DNA of 39,929 nucleotides, from positions 1-39,929 of the forward strand of contig JAAFKJ010000031.1 of assembly GCA_021399395.1 (NCBI GenBank), written 5' to 3'. Positions 24,403 to 32,967 of this stretch are shown here, in pieces; within the stretch, counting starts at the first letter, position 1; every line of letters starts with the position of its first letter. The notes beneath the pieces are model-generated. The model saw only the letters and a program-made list of their open reading frames with translations. It ran no database searches and was not told the DNA's origin. The DNA is from Candidatus Heimdallarchaeota archaeon (GTDB taxonomy: Archaea > Asgardarchaeota > Heimdallarchaeia > Heimdallarchaeales > Heimdallarchaeaceae). A program made the translations under genes and the position numbers.

Positions 24403-24784
24403 TCAAATGGTTTCTGAAGTAATTAAAGAAGAACTAAGATTGACAAATGAAAGATTGAGAATAACAATAGCAATTTTACTATTCTGGGTAGTAATAACTA
24501 CGCTAGATATCACCTCTGTAATAAATTTGGGCGAGGAAGGAACTAAATTTGTAATCTATGCAATCATGGCTACTGCTGCAATATTATTGATTTTGTGTTC
24601 ATTAATAGTTCAAGCTCAACCATTAATCAGTCAGATGTTGAAAAACAGAAAGAATGTTGAACAATTTTGGGAAACAGAGGAAAAATTGAAGCCTGATATC
24701 GAAAAGAGAAGAAAAGCAAGCGAAGTAATATTGATTATTGGAATATTAGTTATGTTAATAGCTTTGCTCTTTGTAGCTGTTTAG
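24392..24784 (+). CDS. Small membrane protein, three predicted transmembrane helices
   Basis: The product is 130 residues and unrecognised. It has an amphipathic N-terminal helix, hydrophobic segments near 25-47 and 53-73, a charged, probably coiled loop (about 80-110, rich in Lys/Glu), and a last hydrophobic segment at 111-130. It overlaps the phosphohexomutase gene by 11 bases if the first ATG is used, or starts four bases after its stop at 24407; either way it is translated in the same transcript. No enzymatic motif is visible. Confidence 0.6.
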   Translation: MKSDQMVSEVIKEELRLTNERLRITIAILLFWVVITTLDITSVINLGEEGTKFVIYAIMATAAILLILCSLIVQAQPLISQMLKNRKNVEQFWETEEKLKPDIEKRRKASEVILIIGILVMLIALLFVAV

Positions 24785-25150
24785 GAATTCTAATTTCCCC
24801 TAATCTTTCAATTTAATTTGATAAGCTGCTTTTGATTTCCAATAAATTCGAAAGAGTTGTTTTTTGAGTTATTTTGTTTCTTTTTGTTATTTTTACTTCT
24901 CTCAAAATCGCCTTATCCTCAAGAATTCTTTTATGCCGAAGGTATGGTCAGATTTACGTTTGATTAAAGAATCAAAAAGTGAATAAAACATGACCTTCCA
25001 AGAAGTTCTAGTCATTTCTCCAGTCGAAAAAGGGGGGTTTTGAAAGAACCAGAGGTCACTGAAAGTATTTAGTATCTTATTAGAAGGTTCACTCATAATC
25101 TAGATGCTGAGGGCATAGCTTTATTTAGTCAACCATTTTGATTTATTTGA
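24785..25150. other. Intergenic region with a possible short gene
   Basis: These 366 bases hold no recognised gene. The only sizeable frame is on the minus strand (24902-25096), annotated separately. An AT-rich element near 25121-25130 could serve as TATA for both that frame and the HAD gene at 25151, as its spacing to both starts is close to the archaeal norm. No RNA gene or strong repeat was seen. Confidence 0.4.
24902..25096 (-). CDS. Possible small protein (64 residues)
   Basis: The frame starts with ATG and has TAAATAA centred about 28 bases upstream, the spacing of archaeal leaderless promoters. The peptide has an aromatic centre (DLWFFQNPPF) and a basic C-terminus. No family is recognised and no ribosome binding site is present. 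It could equally be a chance frame in intergenic DNA. Confidence 0.3.
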   Translation of the reverse strand: MSEPSNKILNTFSDLWFFQNPPFSTGEMTRTSWKVMFYSLFDSLIKRKSDHTFGIKEFLRIRRF

Positions 25151-25912
25151 ATGAATAAAACCAATTTATGGGAGTATGCTATTTTTTTTGATGATGGGGG
25201 AGTTATGAACGATAATCGGCTTCGTGGCATACAATGGCAAAAAATGATAGGAGATTATTTTTCACCAAAGTATGGAGAAGAACCATACAGATGGGCAGAA
25301 GCCAACTTCGAATTTATTGAAGCGTTTACAACAGAGTATAATGAAGACATACAAGAATCTCAGAAAATCGAGTACAATTCATTCTATGATAATTTTATTA
25401 ATCGGTGGATTTCAGAGATGTTCGAGTACGTTGGAGTTCCCCCTCCAGCTAAAAATCTGTATAAGGAAATTTATTTTGATGTAATTGATTGGATAACCCC
25501 AAATGTAAAATCATCTTTTTCTGGGGTAAGTGATACGATTAAATCTCTTCACAATCAAGGTTTCAAGATATATACTGCGTCTGCAGAGCATTCTTCTGAA
25601 CTGAAAGGTTATCTTCGTGGGATGAGAGTTAAGGAATATTTTACCAACTTCTATGGTCCAGATCTTATCAATACTCACAAAACTAGTGAGTTATTTTATG
25701 AAAAAATCTTCAAAGATATTGGCTTAAATCCTAGAAGAGCAATAGTCCTCGATGATAATCCAAAATTTCTAGAGTATGCGAAGAAACTTGAAGCCAATGT
25801 TATCCAAGTATGTTTGACAGGAGAACATAAACCTATTTTTGACAACTATATCGAACAAATGATAGATTTACCTGAAGAAGTTTTGAAACTGATAAAAAAA
25901 GTAAAAAAATAG
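25151..25912 (+). CDS. HAD superfamily protein with altered motif I
   Basis: The product is 253 residues with a haloacid dehalogenase fold: a core with a helical cap (about 25-115). Motif I is IFFDDGGVMND: Asp14 is the nucleophile, but the +2 acid (normally Asp) is Gly16. Motif II is YTASAEHS near 145, motif III includes the Lys of THKTSELF, and motif IV is VLDDNPKF. The +2 Asp is the general acid in phosphatases, so this protein is unlikely to be a standard phosphatase. Dehalogenases and phosphonatases also lack that Asp, so another reaction or a binding role is possible. The gene lies convergent with the MFS gene. Confidence 0.75.
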   Translation: MNKTNLWEYAIFFDDGGVMNDNRLRGIQWQKMIGDYFSPKYGEEPYRWAEANFEFIEAFTTEYNEDIQESQKIEYNSFYDNFINRWISEMFEYVGVPPPAKNLYKEIYFDVIDWITPNVKSSFSGVSDTIKSLHNQGFKIYTASAEHSSELKGYLRGMRVKEYFTNFYGPDLINTHKTSELFYEKIFKDIGLNPRRAIVLDDNPKFLEYAKKLEANVIQVCLTGEHKPIFDNYIEQMIDLPEEVLKLIKKVKK

Positions 25913-25923
25913 AAAGATGGGAA

Positions 25924-27408
25924 TTACTCTTTATCATATATTCCCTTATATGGTGCTCTTTCACCTTTCATATATCTTTCATGTGGATCTTTGATAAACC
26001 ATGCAATCAGAACTCCTAATGAAAAAAGTACTAATAAGCTTGCAAGAGCAATTCTCATTGGGATGGCTTGATCAACTATTTCTTGAGAACCTTGGAAATA
26101 AGGATCAGTAAGAAAAATCACTAAACCAAATAAGAGTGGGGATACAATTGCACTCACTCTTCCAGCAATTTTCTGGAAACCACCGTACTGAGCTAGTTTT
26201 GAAGGCGGTGCAAGAACCATGATAAATTGTCTTCCAACAATCCATATCCCTCCAAAACCTACACCAATGAATACCGCACCGAAGAATATTACCCATGAAG
26301 GAATTGTTATTGAACCTATTTTCAATCCACTTATGCAGAATATAGCTATAGCAATGAACCAAGATATTCCAACACCTAAGAAAAGTTTCTTTGGTCCTAA
26401 TCTGTTCATAAGTCTTCCAACAATAACACCAAAAATTATAGAGAAAACTATTCCACCTAGAATGACATAGAAAGTTTTTCCTTCAAGTGCTGTACCACCC
26501 ATAATGGAAACCACTGGTACCATGTAAAGAATCGTTGTATTTGCAGCATCCGTGATGAAGAACCAAGCTAAGAAGAACAACCATGAATTCTTATCAGAAA
26601 CAATTGCTTTGAGTGATGTTTTGAAATTGGATAGTGATGATCTCACATGCTCTCCAGCTGACATAGGTTTCTCAGGTGGATTTTCTACTTCCTTATGGAA
26701 AAGATAAGGAATACTAATCAGAATTATAATCACGGCAGATATTAAGAATAAATATCTTAAACCACCATAATTAATGGTTGCTGGATTTATTACTTCGTCT
26801 CCTACTTGCCAGATTCCAGTGTTCACTTCAGTATGGGGACCAAATAAACCAGGAATTGCTATAACCATACTCAAAAGTATTGCTATTACTGAACCAAATG
26901 CTGCGAGTGCACCACCAATAGCTTGAGTAAAACCTCTTTTTTCTGTTTCAGCAATAAATGGGATTTGAGCATCATAAAACATTCTACCTGCTTGATAGCA
27001 GAAGTTTGCTATAACAAATAAAATACATGCCCACCAGAAGTTCTGCCAAATCGTAATCATTGCAGTTGCGGTCACCATTATACCTGCTGAGATAAGTACT
27101 GCGGGTTTTCTTTTCCCTACTTTATCAGAGATCGCTCCCATGATTGGTCCAAGTATTGCTATCAAAAGATTTGAACCAGCCATGAAAACTGACATTATGA
27201 TAAATACTGTAGAAAACGCCCAACCCATTTGTACACCCAGTAGAAGAACAAATGGAGTAAATGCTAGACTTATTACAGATTGCGAAAAGAAAGTATCTGC
27301 CATATCATAACTGTACCATAACCATGCATTTTTACCACTGGTCTGTTTTGATTCTAATTCGGTTTCTTTAATATCATCTTTATCTAAAACAACATCAATA
27401 TTTGACAT
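25924..27408 (-). CDS. MFS transporter, UMF1/Atg22-like
   Basis: The product is 494 residues with about twelve transmembrane helices. The N-terminal segment WLWYSYDMADTFFSQ resembles the UMF1/Atg22-type opening WxxYDxAxxxF, and the loop GAISDKVGKRKP is the MFS motif A between helices 2 and 3. A long cytoplasmic loop (about 245-265) splits the halves. The substrate is not predictable. A GAGGTGA ribosome binding site stands before the ATG. The upstream neighbour on the same strand is the alpha/beta hydrolase, 114 bases away. Confidence 0.8.
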   Translation of the reverse strand: MSNIDVVLDKDDIKETELESKQTSGKNAWLWYSYDMADTFFSQSVISLAFTPFVLLLGVQMGWAFSTVFIIMSVFMAGSNLLIAILGPIMGAISDKVGKRKPAVLISAGIMVTATAMITIWQNFWWACILFVIANFCYQAGRMFYDAQIPFIAETEKRGFTQAIGGALAAFGSVIAILLSMVIAIPGLFGPHTEVNTGIWQVGDEVINPATINYGGLRYLFLISAVIIILISIPYLFHKEVENPPEKPMSAGEHVRSSLSNFKTSLKAIVSDKNSWLFFLAWFFITDAANTTILYMVPVVSIMGGTALEGKTFYVILGGIVFSIIFGVIVGRLMNRLGPKKLFLGVGISWFIAIAIFCISGLKIGSITIPSWVIFFGAVFIGVGFGGIWIVGRQFIMVLAPPSKLAQYGGFQKIAGRVSAIVSPLLFGLVIFLTDPYFQGSQEIVDQAIPMRIALASLLVLFSLGVLIAWFIKDPHERYMKGERAPYKGIYDKE

Positions 27409-27522
27409 TTTTTCACCTCAAATTGTCTCCTGAAGGAGAATTTTTGTCTTCTACTGTACTAGTTTAATTTAAATATTCACTTAAAATGCAAGAAATTTCA
27501 GTCTTTACAGAGCTTTTTAGTT

Positions 27523-28506
27523 CTATCGAGGAATTTTTTTCTCAAAATCTTCCAAAGAAGGAGGAATTCCTTCATCTTTAGTCACTTTGCTGAACTCTAG
27601 ATTTACTAATCCCATTAATCGCTCTCTTCTGGATTCATCTGTTTTGATGAAAATGAATCTACTAGATGGCATTTCTGCTGCAATTTTTGTGTAAGTAATT
27701 TGATCATGAATTTTATCTTGGGTGCCATTGATAATGAATACTTCTTTTGTAATTCCAGAAATAGTACCAAAGAGTTCAAAATCTCTTACAGATTCTGCAG
27801 CTCTTTTCCATTTCCAAGGTTCAGCATTATCAATGAAATTTTCAGCTCTCTTTCTTTGAACTTCCTCATTCATTCCTCTCATTTGAATTCTTCTAAGTAT
27901 GGGTTTCATCATTCTAATAACAAAAACAGGAAGAAATGGAGTTACGTATTTCAAAAACCATTTTGGAAACCACAAAGTATGCATTGGATCATGAGTAATA
28001 ATAGTAGGAGCGTCTATAGTTCCATCAATTAAGCCGTGTAAGAGTATAGCTCCACCCCAGCAAGTACCAAAGAGAACAAAATCTTCTTTGTCCAATTTTA
28101 GATAATTGATTACATCTTGAATATCTTTGGCTTTTTGGTTCATATCCATTTTAGCCTTTTTTCTATCCAATTTACTACTTCTCTTTTCACGAGTTTCAAC
28201 ATAATAGCACTCAACTTTATCATGAATGACTTCATAGAAGTCCACGTACCCCATTTCAGTTCCACCCCATCCAGGAACAAAAATTAAAGGACGTTTTGAA
28301 ATTGGATTATCAGGTTTAAAATGATATATTCGAATCTCTCCATCATCAACGGGGACATACAGTATCTCAGTGGTACTACTTTCCCAAAAATCTGGAACAT
28401 CTCTTTCTGTAGCTGTCAACATCTCTTGAGCTTTCTGTTCTAATTCAGGATTTATGTCTAACACTGATTGTTCTTTAATTAGAGGTTCATTAATTGGGAT
28501 CCCCAT
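27523..28506 (-). CDS. Alpha/beta hydrolase-fold protein with Cys nucleophile position
   Basis: The product is 327 residues. The oxyanion-type segment PLIFVPGWGG is at 73-82, and the nucleophile elbow is FGTCWGG at 146-152, so Cys149 takes the place of the serine. An Asp in GTQDKI provides the acid. In the segment where the catalytic His normally follows (SSRFIFIKTDESRRERLMG) none is seen. Cys replaces Ser in dienelactone hydrolases, but the missing His questions activity. The PHA synthase-like class also uses Cys and has a similar W after the nucleophile (GxCxGG), so a relation to PhaC-type acyl-chain enzymes is possible. Confidence 0.7.
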   Translation of the reverse strand: MGIPINEPLIKEQSVLDINPELEQKAQEMLTATERDVPDFWESSTTEILYVPVDDGEIRIYHFKPDNPISKRPLIFVPGWGGTEMGYVDFYEVIHDKVECYYVETREKRSSKLDRKKAKMDMNQKAKDIQDVINYLKLDKEDFVLFGTCWGGAILLHGLIDGTIDAPTIITHDPMHTLWFPKWFLKYVTPFLPVFVIRMMKPILRRIQMRGMNEEVQRKRAENFIDNAEPWKWKRAAESVRDFELFGTISGITKEVFIINGTQDKIHDQITYTKIAAEMPSSRFIFIKTDESRRERLMGLVNLEFSKVTKDEGIPPSLEDFEKKIPR

Positions 28507-28667
28507 GAATTTTGTTCAAATGTACCAATTATTAAACTTGTTATTTGATGTGAACTAATTAGAAGAACATTTTAAATTATAAGGCGAAAAGAACAACTAC
28601 CTTATTGGAAGGGTGAATATTCTCGGAATTAACCTTGCTGTTTAGGTCACTTTCTGGTGAAGGAACC

Positions 28668-29144
28668 TTACTGCAAGGTTTTCCGTTTGACAGTAATTCT
28701 CCTTACTAAGAGAGAGATAAAGGCAAATACAACAGATACGATGGATGTTGAGAGAATGAAGATGAAATCAGTATATTGTCTCTGAATAGGAAATTGAATA
28801 AGAATTACATAAACAACTATACCCAATACAGCTGTTCCCAATGCGGTTATGCTAAAGAGGAACAGATTGATGTTTCTTGATCTGCTATGTTGACTGTAAT
28901 AGTAAAAAATTACTGCTAGTATCAAAGGAAGCGGTATTTCAATTAAAACCCAGCTAGATGACCATCGCTCAAAGAAATCCTCCACTACATCGAATGCACT
29001 TTCCATACTTGTAATTAGTAAGAATTGTACAACAACAGAATAGATTAGAATAATTATAGCAGAAATCCATGGAGCAAATTTCAATGAGGGTTTTTGTATA
29101 GGCTTTGTTACGTCTTCAATTGTATTCAATCTTTTCAACTTCAA
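28668..29144 (-). CDS. Small membrane protein with four predicted helices
   Basis: The product is 158 residues and unrecognised. A basic N-terminus is followed by four hydrophobic segments near 27-47, 68-84, 94-115 and 125-146 and a basic C-terminus (RRITVKRK). The reading frame opens with TTG codons (29144 and 29138) and no ATG occurs until residue 47, so the start is uncertain. A 6-bp hairpin (AACCTT/AAGGTT) overlaps the stop codon. The gene is divergent from the cyclophilin gene. Confidence 0.55.
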   Translation of the reverse strand: MKLKRLNTIEDVTKPIQKPSLKFAPWISAIIILIYSVVVQFLLITSMESAFDVVEDFFERWSSSWVLIEIPLPLILAVIFYYYSQHSRSRNINLFLFSITALGTAVLGIVVYVILIQFPIQRQYTDFIFILSTSIVSVVFAFISLLVRRITVKRKTLQ

Positions 29145-29232
29145 TATTTATTATAATTTATCAAATAATAATTTGTTGCCTTATCGCTACAAATAAAAAT
29201 AAGAAATATTCACTGACATTTAGGAGATTTAT

Positions 29233-29706
29233 ATGACCAAAGCAATTATGGAAACCAATAAGGGTACTATTACAATTGAATTTTTTGATGAACATACACC
29301 AAATACAGTAAAGAATTTCGTATCTTTAGCTCAATCTAACTACTATGATGGTGTTGTTTTTCATCGTGTGATTCCTGAATTTGTTGTTCAAGGAGGAGAT
29401 CCTAGCGGATCAGGTAGAGGTGGACCAGGATATCAAATAGCTGATGAAGTAGATAATCCTGTTCAAATTCACAAACTAGGACACTTGAGTATGGCTAATG
29501 CAGGACCAAATACAAATGGATCACAATTCTTCATTGTTCTCAATCCTGATAATTGTGGGCATCTTAACAAAAAACATACAATCTTTGGAAAAGTCGTAGA
29601 CGGTATGGATGTTGTATACAAGATAAAGCAAGGAGACAACATGGTTAAGGTTACTATTGATGATGAGTCTGATACCATCAAAAACCATCAGTTACAAAAA
29701 TCATAA
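29233..29706 (+). CDS. Cyclophilin-type peptidyl-prolyl isomerase
   Basis: The product is 157 residues, the compact prokaryotic cyclophilin. The catalytic Arg is in VVFHRVIPEFVVQGGDP, followed by GSGRGGPGY. GSQFFIVL and HLNKKHTIFGKV complete the active site, with His replacing the Trp that binds cyclosporin in human cyclophilin A. It assists folding in the cytoplasm, as no signal peptide is present. An AGGAGAT ribosome binding site lies six bases before the ATG. A hairpin with T-tract follows the stop. Confidence 0.95.
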   Translation: MTKAIMETNKGTITIEFFDEHTPNTVKNFVSLAQSNYYDGVVFHRVIPEFVVQGGDPSGSGRGGPGYQIADEVDNPVQIHKLGHLSMANAGPNTNGSQFFIVLNPDNCGHLNKKHTIFGKVVDGMDVVYKIKQGDNMVKVTIDDESDTIKNHQLQKS

Positions 29707-29721
29707 TTTTAATATACTTTA

Positions 29722-29757
29722 GAAAGATGAATATCTTTCGATTTCTTTTCATTTTTG
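29722..29757 (+). terminator. Hairpin plus T-rich tract after the cyclophilin gene
   Basis: A perfect 7-bp stem (GAAAGAT, loop GAAT, ATCTTTC) is followed by T-rich DNA. It sits 16 bases after the stop. The T-rich tract fits archaeal termination; the hairpin may add RNA stability. Confidence 0.45.
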
Positions 29758-29840
29758 ATAAATAGTTTTTAACTCATGTACCAGAATGTGTTCATTATTG
29801 TTTGACTTCATCACTAAAATAACATGTAATTAAGAAAAGA

Positions 29841-29966
29841 TGGTGGCTCGAGGGGGACTCGATCCCCCGACCTCAAGATTTCTCATCTGAGGTTCACAAT
29901 TGCAGTTCTAACCCTTATTGTGTCAAGATTATGAGTCTTGCGCTCTGCCAACTGAGCTACCGAGCC
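29841..29966 (-). tRNA. tRNA-Met (CAT) with a 50-base intron
   Basis: Minus strand. The acceptor is GGCTCGG/TCGAGCC, the D-arm GCTCAGTTGGCAGAGC, the anticodon stem CAAGA/TCTTG with loop CTCATAA after splicing, and the T-arm GGGGG/CCCCC. The discriminator is A and CCA is encoded (29841-29843). The intron is 29880-29929 at position 37/38. The bulge-helix-bulge is clean: core CTCA with TGAG, bulges TAA and AAA each cut after the second base. The intron carries an inner hairpin CACAAT/ATTGTG. The acceptor rules out an initiator of the usual archaeal type. CAT could also be the isoleucine tRNA that is modified at C34, which sequence alone does not exclude. Confidence 0.9.
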
Positions 29967-30021
29967 GTGTTCACCTTTTATCTTTCTGATTCATTTTTAA
30001 TTCTTTTGTTCTTAATCATTC

Positions 30022-30336
30022 ATGAATAATTCAAGTTTATTTGGTCAAAGTCTTTTAAAATGGGTCACACCATCAAATCTTATGCCCGGAAGGAAGTATA
30101 AACCAAAAAGTGAGCCAAAAAAAGTTAAGGAAGAGGGTGTCAATGATTATTATATTATTTTAACAAGAACAGAGAGACGAGATTACCATTACAGGGTAGT
30201 TGCTAAAACTGAAGATGAAGCAATAGAATTTGCCGTTGATGAATATAACCCTATTACTGAAAAAGATATCATCTCACTAAATGAAGAATTTGTAGATGTA
30301 ATTGATTGGGAAGCAAGAATTGAGGAAAAATATTAA
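30022..30336 (+). CDS. Hypothetical small acidic protein
   Basis: The product is 104 residues with an ATG start. A Lys/Pro-rich linker (about 26-42) leads to a compact domain with two strands (YYIILTRTER and YHYRVVAKT), then a helix (EDEAIEFAVDEY), and an acidic C-terminus. No family is recognised. It is flanked by tRNA-Met and a small minus-strand gene. Confidence 0.5.
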   Translation: MNNSSLFGQSLLKWVTPSNLMPGRKYKPKSEPKKVKEEGVNDYYIILTRTERRDYHYRVVAKTEDEAIEFAVDEYNPITEKDIISLNEEFVDVIDWEARIEEKY

Positions 30337-30354
30337 GATAAAATCAAGAACTGG

Positions 30355-30537
30355 TTACAACCATTTATTCAAAACTTCTTCTGCTCCCTGTAATAAATCA
30401 ACGATCATTTTCTTATCTTCATTTTCTTCTAGTTGCAGGGCCCGTTTTTCTAACCATTTATAGAGTGTTACACTTAGCTGTTCTTCAAGTTCTGAAATAA
30501 TTCCATATTTTATTCCATAATCGTTTTCTTCTGTCAT
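30355..30537 (-). CDS. Hypothetical small helical protein
   Basis: The product is 60 residues if translation starts at the ATG at 30537; an in-frame TTG at 30546 would add three. It is acidic and helical, with two heptad-like stretches (SELEEQLSVTLYKWLEK and MIVDLLQGAEEVLNKW). No family is recognised. The composition looks like a real protein and the flanks are free of other genes, but no ribosome binding site is clear. Confidence 0.45.
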   Translation of the reverse strand: MTEENDYGIKYGIISELEEQLSVTLYKWLEKRALQLEENEDKKMIVDLLQGAEEVLNKWL

Positions 30538-30658
30538 TATCTTCAACTATGCTTTTTTTATTATATTCTCTTGTAATTCCCCAGTAGTATGGAGAAATAA
30601 CTAATACAATAGAATATAGGAGAAATTCATTAAAAAACTAAAAACAGATGTTTAGAGC

Positions 30659-31210
30659 TTACATAGCTCTACTTCTTTTCTTTAGAAACTCTTTTACCAA
30701 CTCTTCGCCTTTGCCAATTTTATATTCGCAAGGAGTTGAAAATCTATCTGAAGCTCTCTTTAATGCATCAAGTACAATGAAATAGTTCTTAGCTTCGGTT
30801 CTAACAGTAAGAAGTTCTTGTCCTTCTTTAACACGTGCAGCTCGATCAGTTGGTTTACCAAAAGACTTTCTCATACCATCTTGTACTCTATCTGCTCCAG
30901 CAACTGCCATCATCTTATTTTCTCTTAATATGTGATGTGGATGGATTCTGATTGTCATATGATAGTCTTCGATACCTATATCCCTTTGAAGAATTCTGTT
31001 AACAGCCATTCTTGATGCTTCTAGAGCCGTATGTCTGATGTGACACCTCTCTTTTGCCACAAGATGAATATGAACAGGAAAGACTCCTTTACGGTTTCCG
31101 GTATCATAAGCTCTGATTCTTGAATCTGGAACTCCTCTTACGTATTTACTTGTACGTGTATTTGCTGGACCTCTTATATATCTATAAGATCTTGCTGGTC
31201 GTTTACCCAT
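30659..31210 (-). CDS. rpl10e: 50S ribosomal protein L10e
   Basis: The product is 183 residues and matches archaeal L10e, the counterpart of bacterial L16, which sits near the peptidyl transferase centre and the P-site tRNA. It has the conserved start MGKRPARSYRYI, the basic central block with HIRHTALEASRMAVNR, and the loop between FPVHIHLV and HHILRENKM. The ATG at 31210 follows an AGGTGGAT ribosome binding site by five bases and gives the family N-terminus. The S7 gene lies 15 bases upstream, so they form an operon. Confidence 0.95.
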   Translation of the reverse strand: MGKRPARSYRYIRGPANTRTSKYVRGVPDSRIRAYDTGNRKGVFPVHIHLVAKERCHIRHTALEASRMAVNRILQRDIGIEDYHMTIRIHPHHILRENKMMAVAGADRVQDGMRKSFGKPTDRAARVKEGQELLTVRTEAKNYFIVLDALKRASDRFSTPCEYKIGKGEELVKEFLKKRSRAM

Positions 31211-31225
31211 TTTATCCACCTAACT

Positions 31226-31795
31226 TTATCTTGCTGATAGAGCAATTCTCTCTATCTCTTGTTTCTTCTTAACTGCAGCACTTGATTGATCTTTGGTTCC
31301 TGCTAATATGAGCTCTTCTGCAACAACTTCTTCAACACTCTTAATGTTGTTGAAACTCTTTTGTTTAATTGCGTTAGCTAAGAATCTTAATGATAAATCA
31401 ACTCTTCTTGAGGGTGATACATCAACTGATATGTGCTGTGCTACACCGCCATAGGTTAAACGAGTTGTTTCTTCTCTAGGAGCGACATTACAGATTGAAT
31501 CTACGAGAACTTGAACAGGATTCTTACCAGTTCTTTCATGGATTATCTCAAATGCAACTCTTGCGATATTGATTGTCCTTTGTTTCTTACCTGCATTCTT
31601 TCCTCTCTTCATAAGCTTATTAGCGAACCTTTCAACAATGTTCATTTCTGCTTTTTTGAAACGTTGATCTTGGAAACGACCACCAGAGTGGGGAAAGTAA
31701 ACAGGTTTTAATGAGATATATCTTTGTAAACCTAAATCAGGTACTTCTACTTCACTTAGGTCCCATTTACCAAAGAGTTTGATTTCTTCGCTCAT
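31226..31795 (-). CDS. rps7: 30S ribosomal protein S7
   Basis: The product is 189 residues, archaeal S7, which binds 16S rRNA in the head of the small subunit. Conserved blocks are KLFGKWDLSEVEV near the N-terminus, VERFANKLMKRGKNAGKK, and the C-terminal AIKQKSFNNIKSVEEVVAEELI. The ATG at 31795 is preceded by AGAGGAT at seven bases; the in-frame start at 31828 adds a non-homologous extension. In most archaea S7 is in the str-type operon with S12 and elongation factors; here neither is next to it. L10e follows. Confidence 0.95.
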   Translation of the reverse strand: MSEEIKLFGKWDLSEVEVPDLGLQRYISLKPVYFPHSGGRFQDQRFKKAEMNIVERFANKLMKRGKNAGKKQRTINIARVAFEIIHERTGKNPVQVLVDSICNVAPREETTRLTYGGVAQHISVDVSPSRRVDLSLRFLANAIKQKSFNNIKSVEEVVAEELILAGTKDQSSAAVKKKQEIERIALSAR

Positions 31796-31917
31796 TTTGA
31801 ATCCTCTTAGACAAATTAGCAAAACCAAGCTTTGTTTAAAAATCTAATGTTGAAAGACAGAATAGCATCTGTAAATGTGTATCAAAAAGAAAAAAAGGAA
31901 ATTCTTCCTCTATTCAT

Positions 31918-32967
31918 CTATACTTGTAATTTCATCATTGCCCAAGGAGCAAGTAGAATAACTACAGGCCCAAGAATTGCATATCTTATCAAATCAAGCG
32001 TTAATTCTATTCCGATCCATGCAACATTATTGATTACTAAATCAAACAAAAGGGATAAACCAAAATAGAAAGCAGCAAAGAAAGCAGCACCTATTAATAT
32101 TCTCACAAGATATTTCCACCATTTGTCAATATCAGTCTGGAAATTTACTAATTTTCCTTCAAGTGCATAAGACATAGAAACTGTTGTGAAGAGGGTTATA
32201 AGTTTCAAAGATTCTGATATAATCTCGTAATCATTAACAACTCTATTGTAGTTTAAGAAAATTATAGGTATGGCAAAAGCAATACACATTGCAATACAAA
32301 GAAGTATTTTAACAAAAAGTGTCCTAGAATCTATAAAATTCTCTACTGGATCTTTGATAAGAAGATATATAGCTAATATTACTAGAGCTATTCCAAGACC
32401 CATAATTACATCTGTAAACCAATGTACCCTGAGTGCAATTCTGGAGAAACCAATGAAAAAGGCAATAATCGAACCTATTACAATCATCCACCATCTTTTA
32501 ATAAAAATCATCAAAGAACCCCAAAAAGTTGAACTATTCTGAGTATGACCACTTGGTAGTCCAGTTGTAATTTCATCTGCTGGTGAAAACATTGTTTCTT
32601 CGGGATTGTTTCCATATTGTAAACTTGCTTCTGGTCTTTCTAGATTAAATACAGCTTTGGTTGAGAAATTTATTACTGATGATGTTACTACAAAGGTCAT
32701 AGCTCTGTAAGCTTTCTTTTTATCATATAGGTAATAAAGTAGAAGTAAAATTCCAATGTAGACTATAGCTTGCCCCAGGTAAGAAATAAGGTACATAATT
32801 CCCCCAAAGATTTTGTTCCTGTTGTTATAGAAGAAATTAGTTAGGGGTTCATCAATAGGATTATTATGAGTTAATGGATCAAAACTATATACAATCGCAA
32901 GTGCGGTTATAATAAGTGCGACACCTATAGAAATCATGATTATCGCAATAATATTCCGTTTTTTCAT
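31918..32967 (-). CDS. PAP2 superfamily membrane phosphatase
   Basis: The product is 349 residues with about nine transmembrane helices. The PAP2 signature is complete: Lys-x6-Arg-Pro in KAVFNLERP, the PSGHTQ motif with its catalytic His, and a final SRIALRVHWFTDVIMG with Arg, His and Asp. Members dephosphorylate lipid phosphates such as phosphatidate or polyprenyl diphosphate at the membrane. A C-terminal set of extra helices (about 210-345) is unusual compared with the roughly 200-residue core. A shared role in polyprenyl recycling for glycosylation is possible but not shown. Confidence 0.85.
   Translation of the reverse strand: MKKRNIIAIIMISIGVALIITALAIVYSFDPLTHNNPIDEPLTNFFYNNRNKIFGGIMYLISYLGQAIVYIGILLLLYYLYDKKKAYRAMTFVVTSSVINFSTKAVFNLERPEASLQYGNNPEETMFSPADEITTGLPSGHTQNSSTFWGSLMIFIKRWWMIVIGSIIAFFIGFSRIALRVHWFTDVIMGLGIALVILAIYLLIKDPVENFIDSRTLFVKILLCIAMCIAFAIPIIFLNYNRVVNDYEIISESLKLITLFTTVSMSYALEGKLVNFQTDIDKWWKYLVRILIGAAFFAAFYFGLSLLFDLVINNVAWIGIELTLDLIRYAILGPVVILLAPWAMMKLQV

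Noticed and set aside
28631..28680. Possible structured RNA from repeated AACCTTGC/GCAAGGTT pieces
   Set aside because: The hairpin is only 6 bp and overlaps a stop codon; no conserved RNA pattern is recognisable.
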